From Periplaneta americana (Eukaryota; Arthropoda; Insecta; Blattodea; Blattidae), in the NCBI RefSeq assembly GCF_040183065.1, contig NC_091124.1, positions 92,527,001 through 92,591,000 on the forward strand: a stretch of 64,000 bases of DNA. The letters are read 5' to 3'. The notes under the pieces were generated by a model. That model was not told the origin of the DNA, did no database searches, and saw nothing but the letters and a program-made list of their open reading frames with translations. Below, in pieces: positions 11,301 through 25,400 of the stretch. The stretch's first letter is position 1; every line of letters begins with the position of its first letter. The translations under genes and the position numbers were made by a program.

Positions 11301-14220
11301 TCAATAGATATGCAAATTCCTAAATTTGTCAATAGTTTGGGAAACACATTGAAGAGCAGTATCAATAGCCAAAAGTTAAGTACTTCAAGACTAGAAGAAG
11401 ATAAACATGATAATATGAAGTAGCTGTAATGAAATTTTGGAATGTAATTTCCTGCCTCTTTCATCCTATAATCATTAATTCAATTTTAAATATAGGAGGT
11501 ATGCAGAGTAGAAAGTTAGTTCATCATTTTCCCCTCCTTTATTTCACTTTTTTTATTGTTGTAATCCCTGCAGCAAGAGTTTGGTAAATGTAATCAATTG
11601 ATTCCAGCTTTAACAAGCATACAAGTTTTTGTATATATTTTGGTATTACAGTAAATTATCGTAGTGTTTACATTGCCCATTCCTACCACATGACTTTTGT
11701 GACCTGTGTCAAGGTCAAATTAATGTTCTGTCTGACAAAATATGTTTGCGTTACACCTTTGTCGAAACCACCCTAGGGCTAGTTGAATGCAAATTTATCT
11801 TAGAACCTTTAGACCCATTTGTTGCCAAAATTACAAAATGCATTTGACTCAAACATAGGAAAGCTTTATTCTATGAAGCTGTAATAGCTTCAAGAGCAAT
11901 ATTATCAACATTGCACACAGGAGTTTTTTTCATTAGAGTGTTTGTTCATGTTGATGACCCTTCATTGAAAGGTGTTGATTAAGTGCCTGTAGGATTGTGG
12001 GGGATCCTTCTTGGAAAACAACTTGAGAATCTTAAAACATACTTTGGTTATGTATCTTCTTCTTCTGCCTTTCGAAGGATTGGGGTTTATCCCATTCCGT
12101 GCCAAAGTTATTTATTCTTGAAATTGGTCTTTCCATCTGATTCTCGGCCATCCTATATCCCATCTCCCATTCGGTTTATAAAAAAAATCTTGCTGGGGTA
12201 GTCTGTCAGGGGACATTTGATTGACATGCTGTTGCCAGTTCTTTTGGTATTGAATTACCTCTTGCACTATTACTATTTCTTACTTGCAGTACCGTTCTTA
12301 TGTCTGCACTTCTCACTCTGTTTCTTGGAGATACTCCTAGTAGCAGTCTCATAAATCTCATTTCTGAGCTTTCAATTTCATTTTTGTCTTTTCTCCTCAT
12401 TATCCAAGTTTCACTACTATAAAGTAGCTTCGGTTTCGTTTATTTTATTACATTGTTGTCTAGATTTTGGCCTGGTTATGTATAAAATGTCAAATTATCG
12501 TCTGCTTTCATAATGTAAATGATCATCAAAGTCTCAGAGGTCAGTGGTTACAATGTGTGTCCAAGTAGTTCCGAGACTTCATACTCGTATGCATACTGAA
12601 AGGACCGTGGTTCGAAACCTGCCAGGGGAGGAAATCTTTTTTTACTGCATGATCTGTAAATATTCATCTATTACAAATTTCCCGCCATTTGAAATCCTCC
12701 TATATCCGCACATTTATACAAGCCAATCAGAGAGAGTCAGCAATTTAGATATGCACAGATTATTGACACCATTTAGGAATGGCTGAAGGTGGTGTACGTG
12801 TATTTTTCCTTTTACGGACAATATGTGATATTTAAAATACCGGTACTTTTTATTAATGATGTGACAACTTACATTTCTTTGTTGCAGTATATTCATTTTC
12901 TGACTCACTGCCATGCTGATCATACTGTCGGACTCACATCTACGTGGAGGTTTCCAATATATACGTCATTGTTTAATGCTTGGATGCTAAAAACTAAATT
13001 CAAGGTAAGAAATTAGAAACTTCTGTATGCTGTATGTCATCTGCGCGTGTTTGTGTTTAATGAAGTTGTGTTGTCAGCACCGCACTTCGACTTTCATTTT
13101 ACCCTTGGAAATCTTACCTTAAGTAATGTTAATTCTATTCATATTGTTGCATTATGGTGATGCAACATTTAAAAAAAAAAAAGCAAAAGGCTGAAATCAG
13201 ACAGTTTGATTTCTTAGCTCGTAGACATATAACTGGTTTGAAATAAAATGTAATTTAATAAATTGGGGTGGGGGATGGAGCAAAAGAGCTAAAAGTTTCA
13301 GGGAAAAAAAAATGCAATTAATTTTAGAATTAGTTCAGAAAAGGAAGGATGTTATACAATCAACTGTCCCAATACATATAGGAAATCTTGCTTTCTTTAT
13401 AAAACCTATGCTTCACAATGTTCATATCTTCTCTTGTAGATGACATTTTAATGTACCTTTGTGATAATTCTGCTATTGTCTGAGAAACTTTCCGTAACAC
13501 TTTACTTACAATATATGCCGTAATGGTCCCCAAAATTTATTTGAAAATTTCCTGATGCATAATACCTTAAGTCTGCAAAAAAATGTATCTTCATATTGAA
13601 TTTCATTAAAAATTTCCATTAATTCCTCCGTAATTTACAATTACTAGCAATACTTTTCTCCAATAAACAGTTTAATCATCTCGCAAATTTAAACTATGAA
13701 ACTTGGTGGTTTAAACTAAACTAGTATTTAAACGAAGAAAGGCAGTTAAACTGAATTTGAGAATACAATTTATGTTTAAACCACAGTTTAAACTTACAGT
13801 AAGTTGAAAGATAGTTTAAACTACTATTGAGAATAGGTCCTGAATAAACAACTGATTGAGACCAATAATAGGCTAAAACGACCAAGGATGATGATGATGG
13901 TGATGAATTTCACTGATGTTAGATAATTGTGCACTTGATACAGCATAATTGAATAAATGATTAAAAGAAATCGTTGACAACATGGCTGGTGGTATTTTTA
14001 TGCAGTATCTTCGTTTGTTGAAACTAATGTAACAAACAAAAAATCAGTGACTTGAAGGTGGTAGGTACATTAGTTCTCAATTTTTACAATTGAAAAAATT
14101 AATTTCCTTACATGTGACTTCTGATTCCGTTTGTAGTTTATTTTTTTGAACTATCATTCACATGACATATAGAAATGCAATCATGTAAGTACTGTATTCC
14201 TAAATGAGAAAAAAAAAATG

Positions 14221-14252
<32 letters not shown>

Positions 14253-17200
14253 AAACAAGTTCAATATAATTTCAAAACTCAAACTTTCAGTCACAAATAC
14301 TAATGAATATTGTCTCCTGATGCCTGGTGTGGGCATTCTAGATTATTGGTAACTGTGAAGTTCTCTGCATTTCTGGAGTATTCTATGGACAGAAAGCTCA
14401 TTGACACTAGGCACCCAACCAATATAGTGAGGCTTTGCTCATATTTCAGTGAAGTAAGCAAACCGTAAATTTTATTGCTGCAAGGGAAAATTTATTGCAC
14501 AGAACAGTCTGGGATGAATACTGGGAGTTATAAGGGTCATAAACACAATGAAACAATGTGAAGAAGTTTAAATGAGGCATTACATTAGTTCTTTGATATT
14601 TAACGAAGGTTTTTTTCTCCTCCTCTCTGGGATGGCGGGTCAGTTTATTTGAGAATAATATTTTTGTCTAAACTTTCCGATTTCAGGTTTGATGATCTTG
14701 ATACATGTCTTCATTAATGTTTTACAAAGGACGTGTAGGAGATTCTGCAGTACCAATGGTTTATAAATTGTTTATTGAGGCAATCTTGGTGTGTAAATAA
14801 TCTGAATGTTGCACTGTAAATTTTTGTGAAAGTTCAGTTATAAAATTAAATGTTCTGCATAATATCTCCCATTTCTTTTCCATTTTCTTTAGAATAATTT
14901 TAATTTTTCATTGAATTGTTATATTCTGAGCTTATTATTCTTTTAATAGTTCACTTACCATTTTATCTTATGTAATCAAGAAATCAAGAACAAAATGGTT
15001 GATCCATATCATATTACTTTTTTGGAATACTGCCTACTACGGGAATTTTAATACAGAACTAAGATACAGAAATGAAAATTAATGTTGTTCACATAACTGA
15101 GTACTAATTTTATTGTATTTGCAAGAGACAGCACACAGTTATTTCTCTCTGAGACAGGATAAATACATGTCTCTTTGTTGTAAAGTTAAACTTTAGATAG
15201 ACGAAACATTAATATGAATTCTTATTACTTGTCTTGAAATTGTCAGAAAAGACAAAAGTACTTGCGGCTGTCAATGTAAATTATGCCATACCAGTGTTAT
15301 AAGTGTGTAATGTTAGTCCTCTTGACAGACTTCACAGTCTAACATGAATGAGATGTAATTTAGAGCTAACATGATGCCAGGCCTCCTGAGACAATACAAG
15401 ATAATAAATATAGGGTGATTCACGAAGATCGTGCAATACTCTAGAATCTGATGTCTGACATCATTGTAATGGAAAAAAGTTCATATAAAAATGTGTCATA
15501 TTTTAAAATCGAGTTACATCTACCTGAATGTTAAAAATAAACATGGAAATTATGGAGGTTTAAGCATTCAACTTATTAGTATTATAAATAAATTGAAGAA
15601 CATTCACGTTATTACTTACTTGAGAAATCTGTATTAAAGCTAATTTTCAAAGACCCCACCTTCTGCAGCAATACATGTAGTTTCCCAAGTGTAAACTGTG
15701 CATGCCGCATTCCCTAATTTCCATTGTTCACCACGAATCTCCTCGGCTGCTAGAGATATGTTGTACAAACTCTTCTCATGCTGTACACAATGTCTTTAAA
15801 CCATCCCCACAAACAATAATCTAACAGGGTCAAATCAGGAGATCTAGCTGACCGAGAAAAGAGACCACCATAGCCTATCCAACATCCTGTGAATCTGACA
15901 TTTAAACAATGCATTACTTCCTGTGGAAATTGAGGGGGAGCGCCATCATGCTGGAAATATATTAGTTTTCGTGTATGAAATAGTATTTCCTCCAATAATG
16001 GAAGTAATTCCTCTCGTAGAAATTCCAAGTACCTTTGTCGCATAAGACGACTCTCGAAACTGTATGGACCAGTTAAATTATTGCTCAACTAACCACACTA
16101 CACATTGCAACTGCAACAGTGCTGGAAATTACATATGACAATCTTGTGAAGATTTTCCTCCAACCAAACATGTGAATTATGCATATTGAAAACTTCATCT
16201 TGGGTAAATTGAGCTTTGTCACTAAACAAAATGAACCAATGCAACTCAAGATCACCATTTATCCACTCACAAAACTGCATTCGTCTGACTGAAGTATTGT
16301 AAATGATAGAAGTGCATTCTCTCATCATTCAGTGTTCTCCACGTCCTTATTTGAGGAACACTCAGTCATTTGGATATGATCCTGGTACTAATATGTGGGC
16401 TTCGTTCTACCATACAAAGAATATTTTGCATCTCAGTAACCACATGGTCATATGTCATCACAGCACTGAAACTGCATCAGTATCCCTCAGTGACTGAAAC
16501 ATACAAACAAAAATACCATGTGATAGCATTCTACGATGTGGAAATCATTGATATTCACCTACAGCATTTGTAGCATTCCTTTCACAGAATCCGTACACAT
16601 AAATCATATCTGCGTACTTGACATTGGAAAACTGAAATGGCATTTTTGCTAACATACATACATTATATGAGAGACTTTGACTCACTACAACTATGGTGAT
16701 CTTGATCTGCTATCAATTGTACAGCTAGCTGTAATGTAAGTAGCTCCTGAGGGAAGTTCACAAGGATGTGTGTTAACGGAAGAAAGAACTGTGATTTTAT
16801 CCAAAACTACTCAAAGTTGGACACATATATGTATGAACTTTTTTCTTTACAATCATGTCAGGAATCAGATTTTAGAGTATTTTACGATCTTCGTGAACCA
16901 TCCTGTAATTACATGGACAATATTGAAACATTCTTGCTGTACGTAATTCCCATAACTGTAGTTTTCAAGGGGACGAAAGCTGTGTCTTCTGCACATCACA
17001 CATGACAACTGAAATTAATCATGTTTGATAAATAGTCTCTAATTTCTTTATACTGTTTTTTTTTTTTTTTTTTTCGGAACTTTTAAAAAATAATGTTTTG
17101 AAGGGCATGTAATGTATTTCCTTCATACAGAATTGTCATGGAAAGAACTATTGTATTTTGAAAAGTACAGTACATATTTTGAGATACATTGAACATGATG

Positions 17201-20200
17201 ATGTGAATACTGTGTAGGCTAGAAGAGAAACGAAATTAAATAATTGGACAAGTAAAAGTGTTTAACATAAAATGCAGTGTTCACCATCAAATTTGGTGCT
17301 TGAATGTAGTGTTATCTCTGCAGGAAAGAAGTTTTATTTGATTTAATGTGTTTTAAATCAGTTTCTTGTAAATATTCCTTCCTTGATCTATGCATAGCAT
17401 TTATAATAAAAAGTTGTTCTAGTTCTAAAGGGAAAATTTAACTCTAACCCATCATGCAAGAACTCATTTCTACCTTCTTTTCCTATTTGCCTACCTATCA
17501 ATTTTGGAGCTAGGCTGACACAAGTCTTGATCTCTTTCGTCAGAAAAAGATTGAATAAGAATGTGATTGATTACAGATTAATCCACATCGACTGAAACCT
17601 CTCATTATTGGACGAAGTTATATAATCAAATTGCCCAGAAATGGAGAGATGTCTGTCACACTAATTGATGCCAATCACTGCCCAGGATCTGTTATGTTTC
17701 TCTTCCAAGGTAACTAAGAGTAAATATGTAATAAGGCAGTAGTGAAGGATTTAAATATTTTCAACACATTATACATTTGTAAATAAAAAATGAAAAGAAC
17801 AAGAATCAGATATAGGCCTTCAACTATGATCTAGTATGTATCGAAGACATTGCATGACAAAAAAGTTGCTGTGATGAAACATTACACACGACAATGATGA
17901 AAATGAAGATGATGAAGACAATTATATAGACTACCATGATAGTTTTATATATGTATATATTCATTTATTCATTCATAGTTTCTGAAGTTGGATTTTTTCT
18001 GTGAAACCATGCAAAATTGAACGATATATTTACCCATTTTGAATCTTGCGTACACTACTTTTAACACTTGAATATAATTAACTAGCGGATTTACTCGTGT
18101 TAATTATGTAATTAACACGAGTAAGTCTGCTAGTTAATCAATTAATGATATATTTACATTATAAAATCTAAGTACCAATACTGAACTAAGTAGATTTCCA
18201 TTGGTATTAGGGAAATGTGGCCCTATTGATATATTCAAATAAATTAGATAGCTGGTTCTTAGTTGGCTTTAATAAAACAAAAAAAAGTATGTGTAATGCA
18301 AGAAAACAAGTGAAATATCTTTGTAAACAAAATTATAAGGCAATGAAATTTCAGGTGAAAATACCAATTCATTACCTGCAATGCTGCAGTGTGCTGGAAC
18401 CCATTGACGAATTACTTCCTTGCCTAGTTTTTGGAGCTGCTTGATCAGGGTGCAGCACTGACATGTTGTGTCAGTTTTCTGTGAACTATTATTAGCTATA
18501 GCTTGTATAACTGCTTTTGAGTCAATTAGGATTACAGCTTTGGAAAATTTAATTATTATTTGCAGTAGATTGGTTAGAATAGTGAATACAGCTTCAGCTT
18601 CTCCATCAAAGTTTGTGGAGCCCTTCCCAACTGCTTTATGGAATGAGAAAAATTTACAAGTTCCTTCAGCTCCTGCACCATCATAGTCTTGTAAAGATGT
18701 TAAAAATGTTATGTTTTATTTAACGACGCTCGCAACTGCAGAAGTTATATCAGCGATGCCGGATGTGCCGCAATTTTGTCCCACAGGAGTTCTTTTACAT
18801 GCCAGTAAATCTACATGAGCTTGTCGCATTTAAGCAAATCGACCTGGCTCGGGATCAAACCCGCAACCTTGGGCATAGAAGGCCAGCGCTATATCAACTC
18901 GCCAACCAGGTCGACTTCTTGTAAAGATGTATGACTGTAAATGTATAGACAGGTTTTTTTTTTCACAAGGATATTTGCTATTAATTGTTTCTAATGTTAA
19001 TTGTTTTGCTACATTTGGATTTGTTTCATTTTTAACAATTGGTTCCAATAAGTTGTTTTCAGTTTGAATATTTATGTATTCCAAGGGATTTTGTCGGATT
19101 TGTAACATTTCAATGTAAGTTTGGGGAATGAGATGCGTTTGTAATCTTTTAATTTTCTGTATAAATCCTGCTTGTGTTTTTAATTTAGTAGGCAAGATTT
19201 TGTATTTTCTCCAATAGTCTGTATTAGGCAGTCTGATTAATTTCTCATATTGGATTTCTGCTTGTTCAAAGTCGTGTATCAGTGGTTTTTGTTGAGTAAG
19301 TTGTCTCATTGAATCTGGTTGAATTGGTGTGGATTTCACTGTGCACCTGTAATTAAATGTAGTGTTTGGTTTTGAAATTTTTTTTATTTTATTATTGTTG
19401 TGGGGTGGTTGTGATGAGTATTTCACTACAGTATTTGAGGACAGGTTTTATGTACATGTTACAGTATATGTGGAATTTAGTGTATGTCTCTGGCTTCCCC
19501 ATTTGCAGCCAGCTAATCTTTTTAACAGATTTAATCTCTTTTGGGTTTTTTCTACTACAGTGTTAATATGATCCTTCCAAGATAATTTATCAAATATGAC
19601 TTCTAGATATTGTGAATTTATTGTTTTTTTTTTTTTTTTTAAGGGAAGTCCAGTAAGCTTGATGTTTATGTTAACTGGTTTATTGGAATTTTTTAATATT
19701 TGTTACTTGGTTTTGTCTGCATTTACTTGCATTAGGTTAGTACAGCACCAATTTTCCAATTTAGTCATAGCTGTGTTAATTTGGGTTTCCAATGATTTGA
19801 GCTTGTTCTTTGATTTTGAAACCCAGATGACGAGGTTATCAGCAAGTAATGCACACTTTATGCCCATGGATTCGGGAAGATCATTGATAGATATATTAAA
19901 TAATGTTATACTCAACACTGGTCCTTGAGGTACCCCCATAACTGTTTGTTTGTATTTTGATATTTATCTGTGCTGAATCACTGTGTGATAAATTCTTGTA
20001 ACCAGTGGAGCATATTACCTGAGATTCCTATTTTGTGCAATTTTTCTACAATCATATCTTTGGAAAATATTGGAGTGCAAGAGGTCAAATGACTTTATTG
20101 TCAAATGCCTGGCACTAGAAAACAACATTTTTCTACAACCTTACTCCTCCATATGCTGCCATAAGCAGATCTAAAAACAACGAAAACAGCTGCAGTATGT

Positions 20201-22386
20201 TGTTTTTTGTTCATTCTTCTTTAATACTCTGACTGAAATAAACAACTGCTATTACCACCAACAATGTAATTTCATTTTCTTAATTCGTCACATTGATTTT
20301 AGGTTTGTAAAAGTGTTAGTTTGTGCAATAAATGTGCAAAATCATGAAGTATATAGTATGTAGTACTCAGTATATGTGTCCCAAAATTAATTTTTTCTGT
20401 AACAGGGCTATATTTCTACTTAACTTTGTCATTTTACTTGGACTGTAGAAAATTTGACATTGCCTAATTGGTGCTAATATGACGGATCACATTACAGTTC
20501 TACTTTAGCACAGTGCTCATAGATTGCCAACCCTTATGCTATATTATGTATGTTTGACACCGTTTAAGAAGTTTACAATTACACTGTTTCAGGTTTTTTT
20601 GGTACAATGTTATACACTGGAGACTTTCGGTATGATCCAGTAATGTTAGAAAATCAGGCATTGACACAAGTTCTGAGAAATAAGGTATGTATGCTGTATA
20701 GTGATTTTGTGCATGTATGGGTGTGGGTATGCAGTATTTCTCCCCTTTGTAATAGGGAAACTATGTTTTCTGAGTCATTGTTACTGTAAATAGAAAGACA
20801 AGGTGATTGATTAATTATTGCATTCAGCATGGTAAGAAGAACAATTCAATAAAGTAGCTCGTAAGGTGGTACAGGTATGTTAACATTTTAACAGTAAGTA
20901 TACTTTTATTTCAGTGCTATATGTCTGGCTCTTAATCAGGAAAAACATTTTTGCTAAATGCAAAATGATGAAATTACTGAAAAAGAGTAGTAGGAAATAT
21001 GCGTAAAATTTTCAAAGAGAGAATGCAATCTTACACATAATAACTCCTGCAAGACCAGTGATGCCTTCATAAACACCAGAATTGTATTGCTTCAACAATA
21101 GCATTGAGGAAGAATGACTTACATATGTACACTTGCTCAAACTTTGCTTCACAGTGAGATAGTTAATTTAGTACATTTATACATTGTCTCTCTCCTAATA
21201 CTCCACTTTCACTTCTTTCTTTACACTTCGTCCTCTGCCCCTCTCCCTCTCCCTCTTTCATCCTCTTCCCTCCTCTCTCTGGATCATTGGGACCATCAGA
21301 AGCAAGACGTAGATATGAGATGTGGTTGAGTTTTTTATAACACATGGTTAAAAAATAATAGGAACTGTTCACATTTGTCATGTAGAAAGCAGGGCCAGGC
21401 AAACAGCCTCAGTTTTGTTGAGGTGAGACTAGTGGACCAATTACATCATTTCCGAGAATTGTACTATTATCGACACTGCTATCCTTGGGGAGTGATCCTC
21501 TTACTTGGCTTGTTACCGTACATACTCAGACTGCCTGAATGCTTTCCACTGATTACTGCAATTCGTGACTCACTCTAAAATATCAGTCTTCTCCTCTGAA
21601 ACAATAATAAGCAGTGGCAAAATTTGTGATGTGCTTTCTCATTACACTAGTCAACAGCCATTTTGTGCCAGAGACAAAAGTAAGTAATTTTTACTAATTT
21701 CAACCTGCTGAGTTAAAAAATATACCATCAGTTCAGGGTTTCGAGACACACATTCCTTGATTTTTTAATATATTTTCCTTAAAAATTCATATTCTTTCCT
21801 GTATAACACATCTCTGCACAAATATGACAACACTGTTTATTAAAAACGACATTAAAATGGGTGAACCACACTTTTAGAGCAATTGAATACCCCCCAGAAT
21901 AATGGTATCTGGTACATTGTTTCCCTATGTACTTAGACACTTATTCGGAGGAGATATTCAATTATTTACTGATGCTGAAGTTTTTATTGCCTTGTAAGAG
22001 TAATTTATTGGGGTGAAATAGAAGAGCCATATGAATTTGATCTAGTTTAGTTGCAAACTTCAGTTGACCTGGTATTCTATTTGAGACGTGAACTTTCTCT
22101 TCCATATGCTTTAATTATTGTCACTAGTTATATTTTACAAGTTAGAATTGCAAAATGTTTCGTAAGTGTGTTAATAAATGTGATTCTTTTTGTTATGTTT
22201 GTGGCAAATTTACTCCAGTGAAACAGAAATGCAAATTAACCCAGTTGACTCGAAAAGCTTGCAGGTAATTTTGACAAACACTGGACTTGTCATATTTGTT
22301 ATAAAACTTGCACCTCAACTTTACAACTCTGGTTAAAGGGCAAAAATCTAGGCATGGCTTTTACCATGATTTGGAGGAAACCGACA

Positions 22387-22444
<58 letters not shown>

Positions 22445-25400
22445 TGGACAGCTAGGAATGACTTCTAAAAATAAACATACAATTTCGTATTCGAACATTT
22501 CATCAGCCATTTCCCAGTCCCTCACCGTCTGGATTTGTCTGTATTAACTCCAACTACTTTTATATACAATTCTTCATCATCACCCAAAGAAAAAGCTGGC
22601 CTTTCTGGAGCCTTTCAGTACCAAAGCAGTGTATCACTTAATCACACAAGGATAACTAAATGATATGGTTGGAGTTCTGAGCCTTAGTAAATCTAAAGCA
22701 GAATTGTTAGCTTCCAGACTGCAAGGTTGGAATTTATTACCAGAAGAATTTATACTAGTTTCCACTTTATGAGGCAACTAATCAGGAAGTGACATCATGT
22801 TGCTGTCAGTAGAGACTCGGTTTTCAGATAGTCGTGATGCAAGCTCAAATTGAGTTAAGGGCTTTGCAGTTTTCACCAGAATATTTAAAGTTTGCATATG
22901 ACGAATGCTTACAATTTACGCTTTTACACTTGTAATAACAGCGGCAGTGATGCAACACACAAAAGTGCTACATGTAATGCACATGATCTGGCACCATAAA
23001 TTTGGCAACATAGTCCTGTTGAACAACAGAGTATTGCACAGCGCTTGGTTCGTATTGTATTGCCACTTTGTTACTAGCAGATGAATTTTTGCATTATAAC
23101 CTCTAGTGAAAAGTTACATTCTCACTCAGTGTGACAATGCTGTATAAGCTACTTCTCTAGCCTGCACTCACCCTTTGCCTATAGAACGACTTCCTGTTTC
23201 GTCACTTTAAAACATGGAAATTAGTATGTTGTTGTTGTTTTCTAATGCCAGGCATTTGACAGTAAAGTCATTTGACCTCTTGCACTCCAATATTTTTCAA
23301 AGATATTATCATGGTCAGCCACTGAAGCACAGATTTTGAGGTGTTCCGAATCCATTTCTTGGTTTTTGTTGCACAATGGGCAGTTAGGGAACTGATATAT
23401 TCCAATTCTATGCAGACAACTAGTATAGAGTGTCAGTATTTCGTGTTCAGCATGATCCTTTTGTTCCATACTGTTCGATGAAGGATGATGTTCTTTTTGT
23501 AATAATATTGACAGCCTTATGAACGCCCTTAATCTTCAACATGACTGAGAAGACCACCCTTAATCTTCAATATGACCAAGAAGACTAGTGATTGTTCATA
23601 GATTCGTCGGAAAAAAGTTTAAAAGCTGTCCTCCACAACTGGAATGTCTTCCCATCTATCCCAATAGCTTATACCGTGAAGATGAAAGAAACATACCAAA
23701 ATATGAAATTCATTCTACAATGTATTAACTATTCTAAGTTTGAGTAGTTTATATGTGCAGATTTAAAGGTGGTAGTTTTGCTTTTTGGAATGCAGTTTGG
23801 CTTCACAAAGTTTTGCAGTTTTCTTTGCGAATGTTACAGTCGTACCACAGATAAGCACTATAAAATGAAAATATGGCCAATACAACAATCACTAGAGCCA
23901 GGAAAAAAAAATATTCTACATCATCTGTTTCTACTTCAAAATATAAGGGTAATTCCATGCAAAACAGTATGACGCAAAACATTAATATCTCCAAATTTGT
24001 TAAAAATTGTACATTCAACTCTTTGTCATATATATTAATCATGTATAAAATTATGTTTGCGACAGCTACCATTTAAATGTAATGGGCAGTTAAAATACTT
24101 TTATTTGAGCACATAGCTCTATTTTCAATTTGTTTTCTGACCATAAGAATATTTAAAGATATCGTTAGATAGCTTACAAAATAGGTTGTTTAAAGAAATT
24201 CAAAAATATATTTTTTATAACGCCATTACATAAAATCGAATATTTCAATTCACATAAAAAAAGACAATTTACAGAGCATTTTCAATAGGCTGTCAAATTT
24301 TCATAATGGGATCTTAAAAAATAAGGAAGTTATAAATTAAAACAACTCGCCGTGTAAAGGGTGATCTATGCTGCTGTACCATGCGCCATCATTGCTGCAA
24401 GTCACTGCGAGAAGTGTTTCCGCCTTGACGACCAGTATGTGTCACACGTCTGATTTCAACTAGATTTGGTACTTCTGATGAAGCAGAATAGGGTTTTATT
24501 GCTAACTTTCCATTAACTGGAACAATACAGTGAACACTTCTTGTTCCGAGAACAGTCTTGAGGCCGGCAAATCTTTGAGGATTTAGATTTGTAACTACTT
24601 CGTCATGTTTTTCAATGGATGTGAATGACACAATAATTCCCTCTATATTGCATTTTGAGTTGAAGTGAGAGTTCCTTGCAGGCTGGCTTTTGCAGCGAGT
24701 CGCTTCATTGTACCCCTTACACTGTCACTGGGCCCTTTACCGTCACTAGTTCCAAAGAAATGCCACTCCGCAGGTATTTGAAAATCGTGTTCATGATTGA
24801 GTAGATTAACGGAGTTTTTTCGTTCTTGTATTTGCTAGCTGCTGCACCACTAAAATCATATATTTTAGTTATTTCGGTATGTGTTTGTTTCAGATATTCT
24901 ATCATTTTCCTTTAAAAAACATGAACTGTTGCATTATCGTGAACTAAGCATTCCGAAATTACTGAAAAACAAAGGTTCTCTAAATTACCACTAATTGAAT
25001 TTCTGTAATATACTGTGAATGGGTATATTGTTGCTTGAGAGGTACTCCAGTGATGACCTGAATATTGAAACTGTAATTCTCTAAAAAATCACCAATGATA
25101 ATGAACTCATCGGGCTTTATTTCATTTTTCAGCTACTTTAAATAATTTGCTTGGAACTTTGCAATGGAGTTGTGTATCTTGAATTTTTTTAAGTCAACCA
25201 TTGAAGTTATCAATGAAATTTACACAGTCACTTTTCACTAAAATCATATTGGTCCTGTCAGTTGTCCATTCCTTGTACTAAATTTCTACTGAACTTCTCT
25301 GTAACAATGATGTCAGTATTTCTGATACATTTATAGATTCCTTACATTCAAGAGCATATTCTTCTTCATTTGTTGAATTTCCTGGCTCTGTAAACATTCT

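Larger units (their letters stand above)
18370..20210 (-). mobile_element. antisense RNase H-bearing LINE, degenerate
   Basis: On the minus strand, in order: AYGSIWRSKVVEKLHKIGIS and GNMLHWLQEFITQ (RT palm), GVPQGPVLSITLFNISINDL (RT, 19939 down to 19703) with the YADD box decayed to LLADNLVIW, the thumb and linker (ORF 19426 to 18830), and an RNase H remnant around 18680-18400 with VILIDSKAVIQAI and WVPAHCSIAGNE. It lies in intron 3 opposite to the host gene and is interrupted by a SINE (18701-18916) and a LINE tail (20052-20126). It resembles the plus-strand copy at 36155-37614. Confidence 0.8.

Noticed and set aside
22387-22443. CRISPR-like or regularly spaced repeat
   Set aside because: It is a plain trinucleotide microsatellite; no repeat-spacer pattern exists anywhere in the window.
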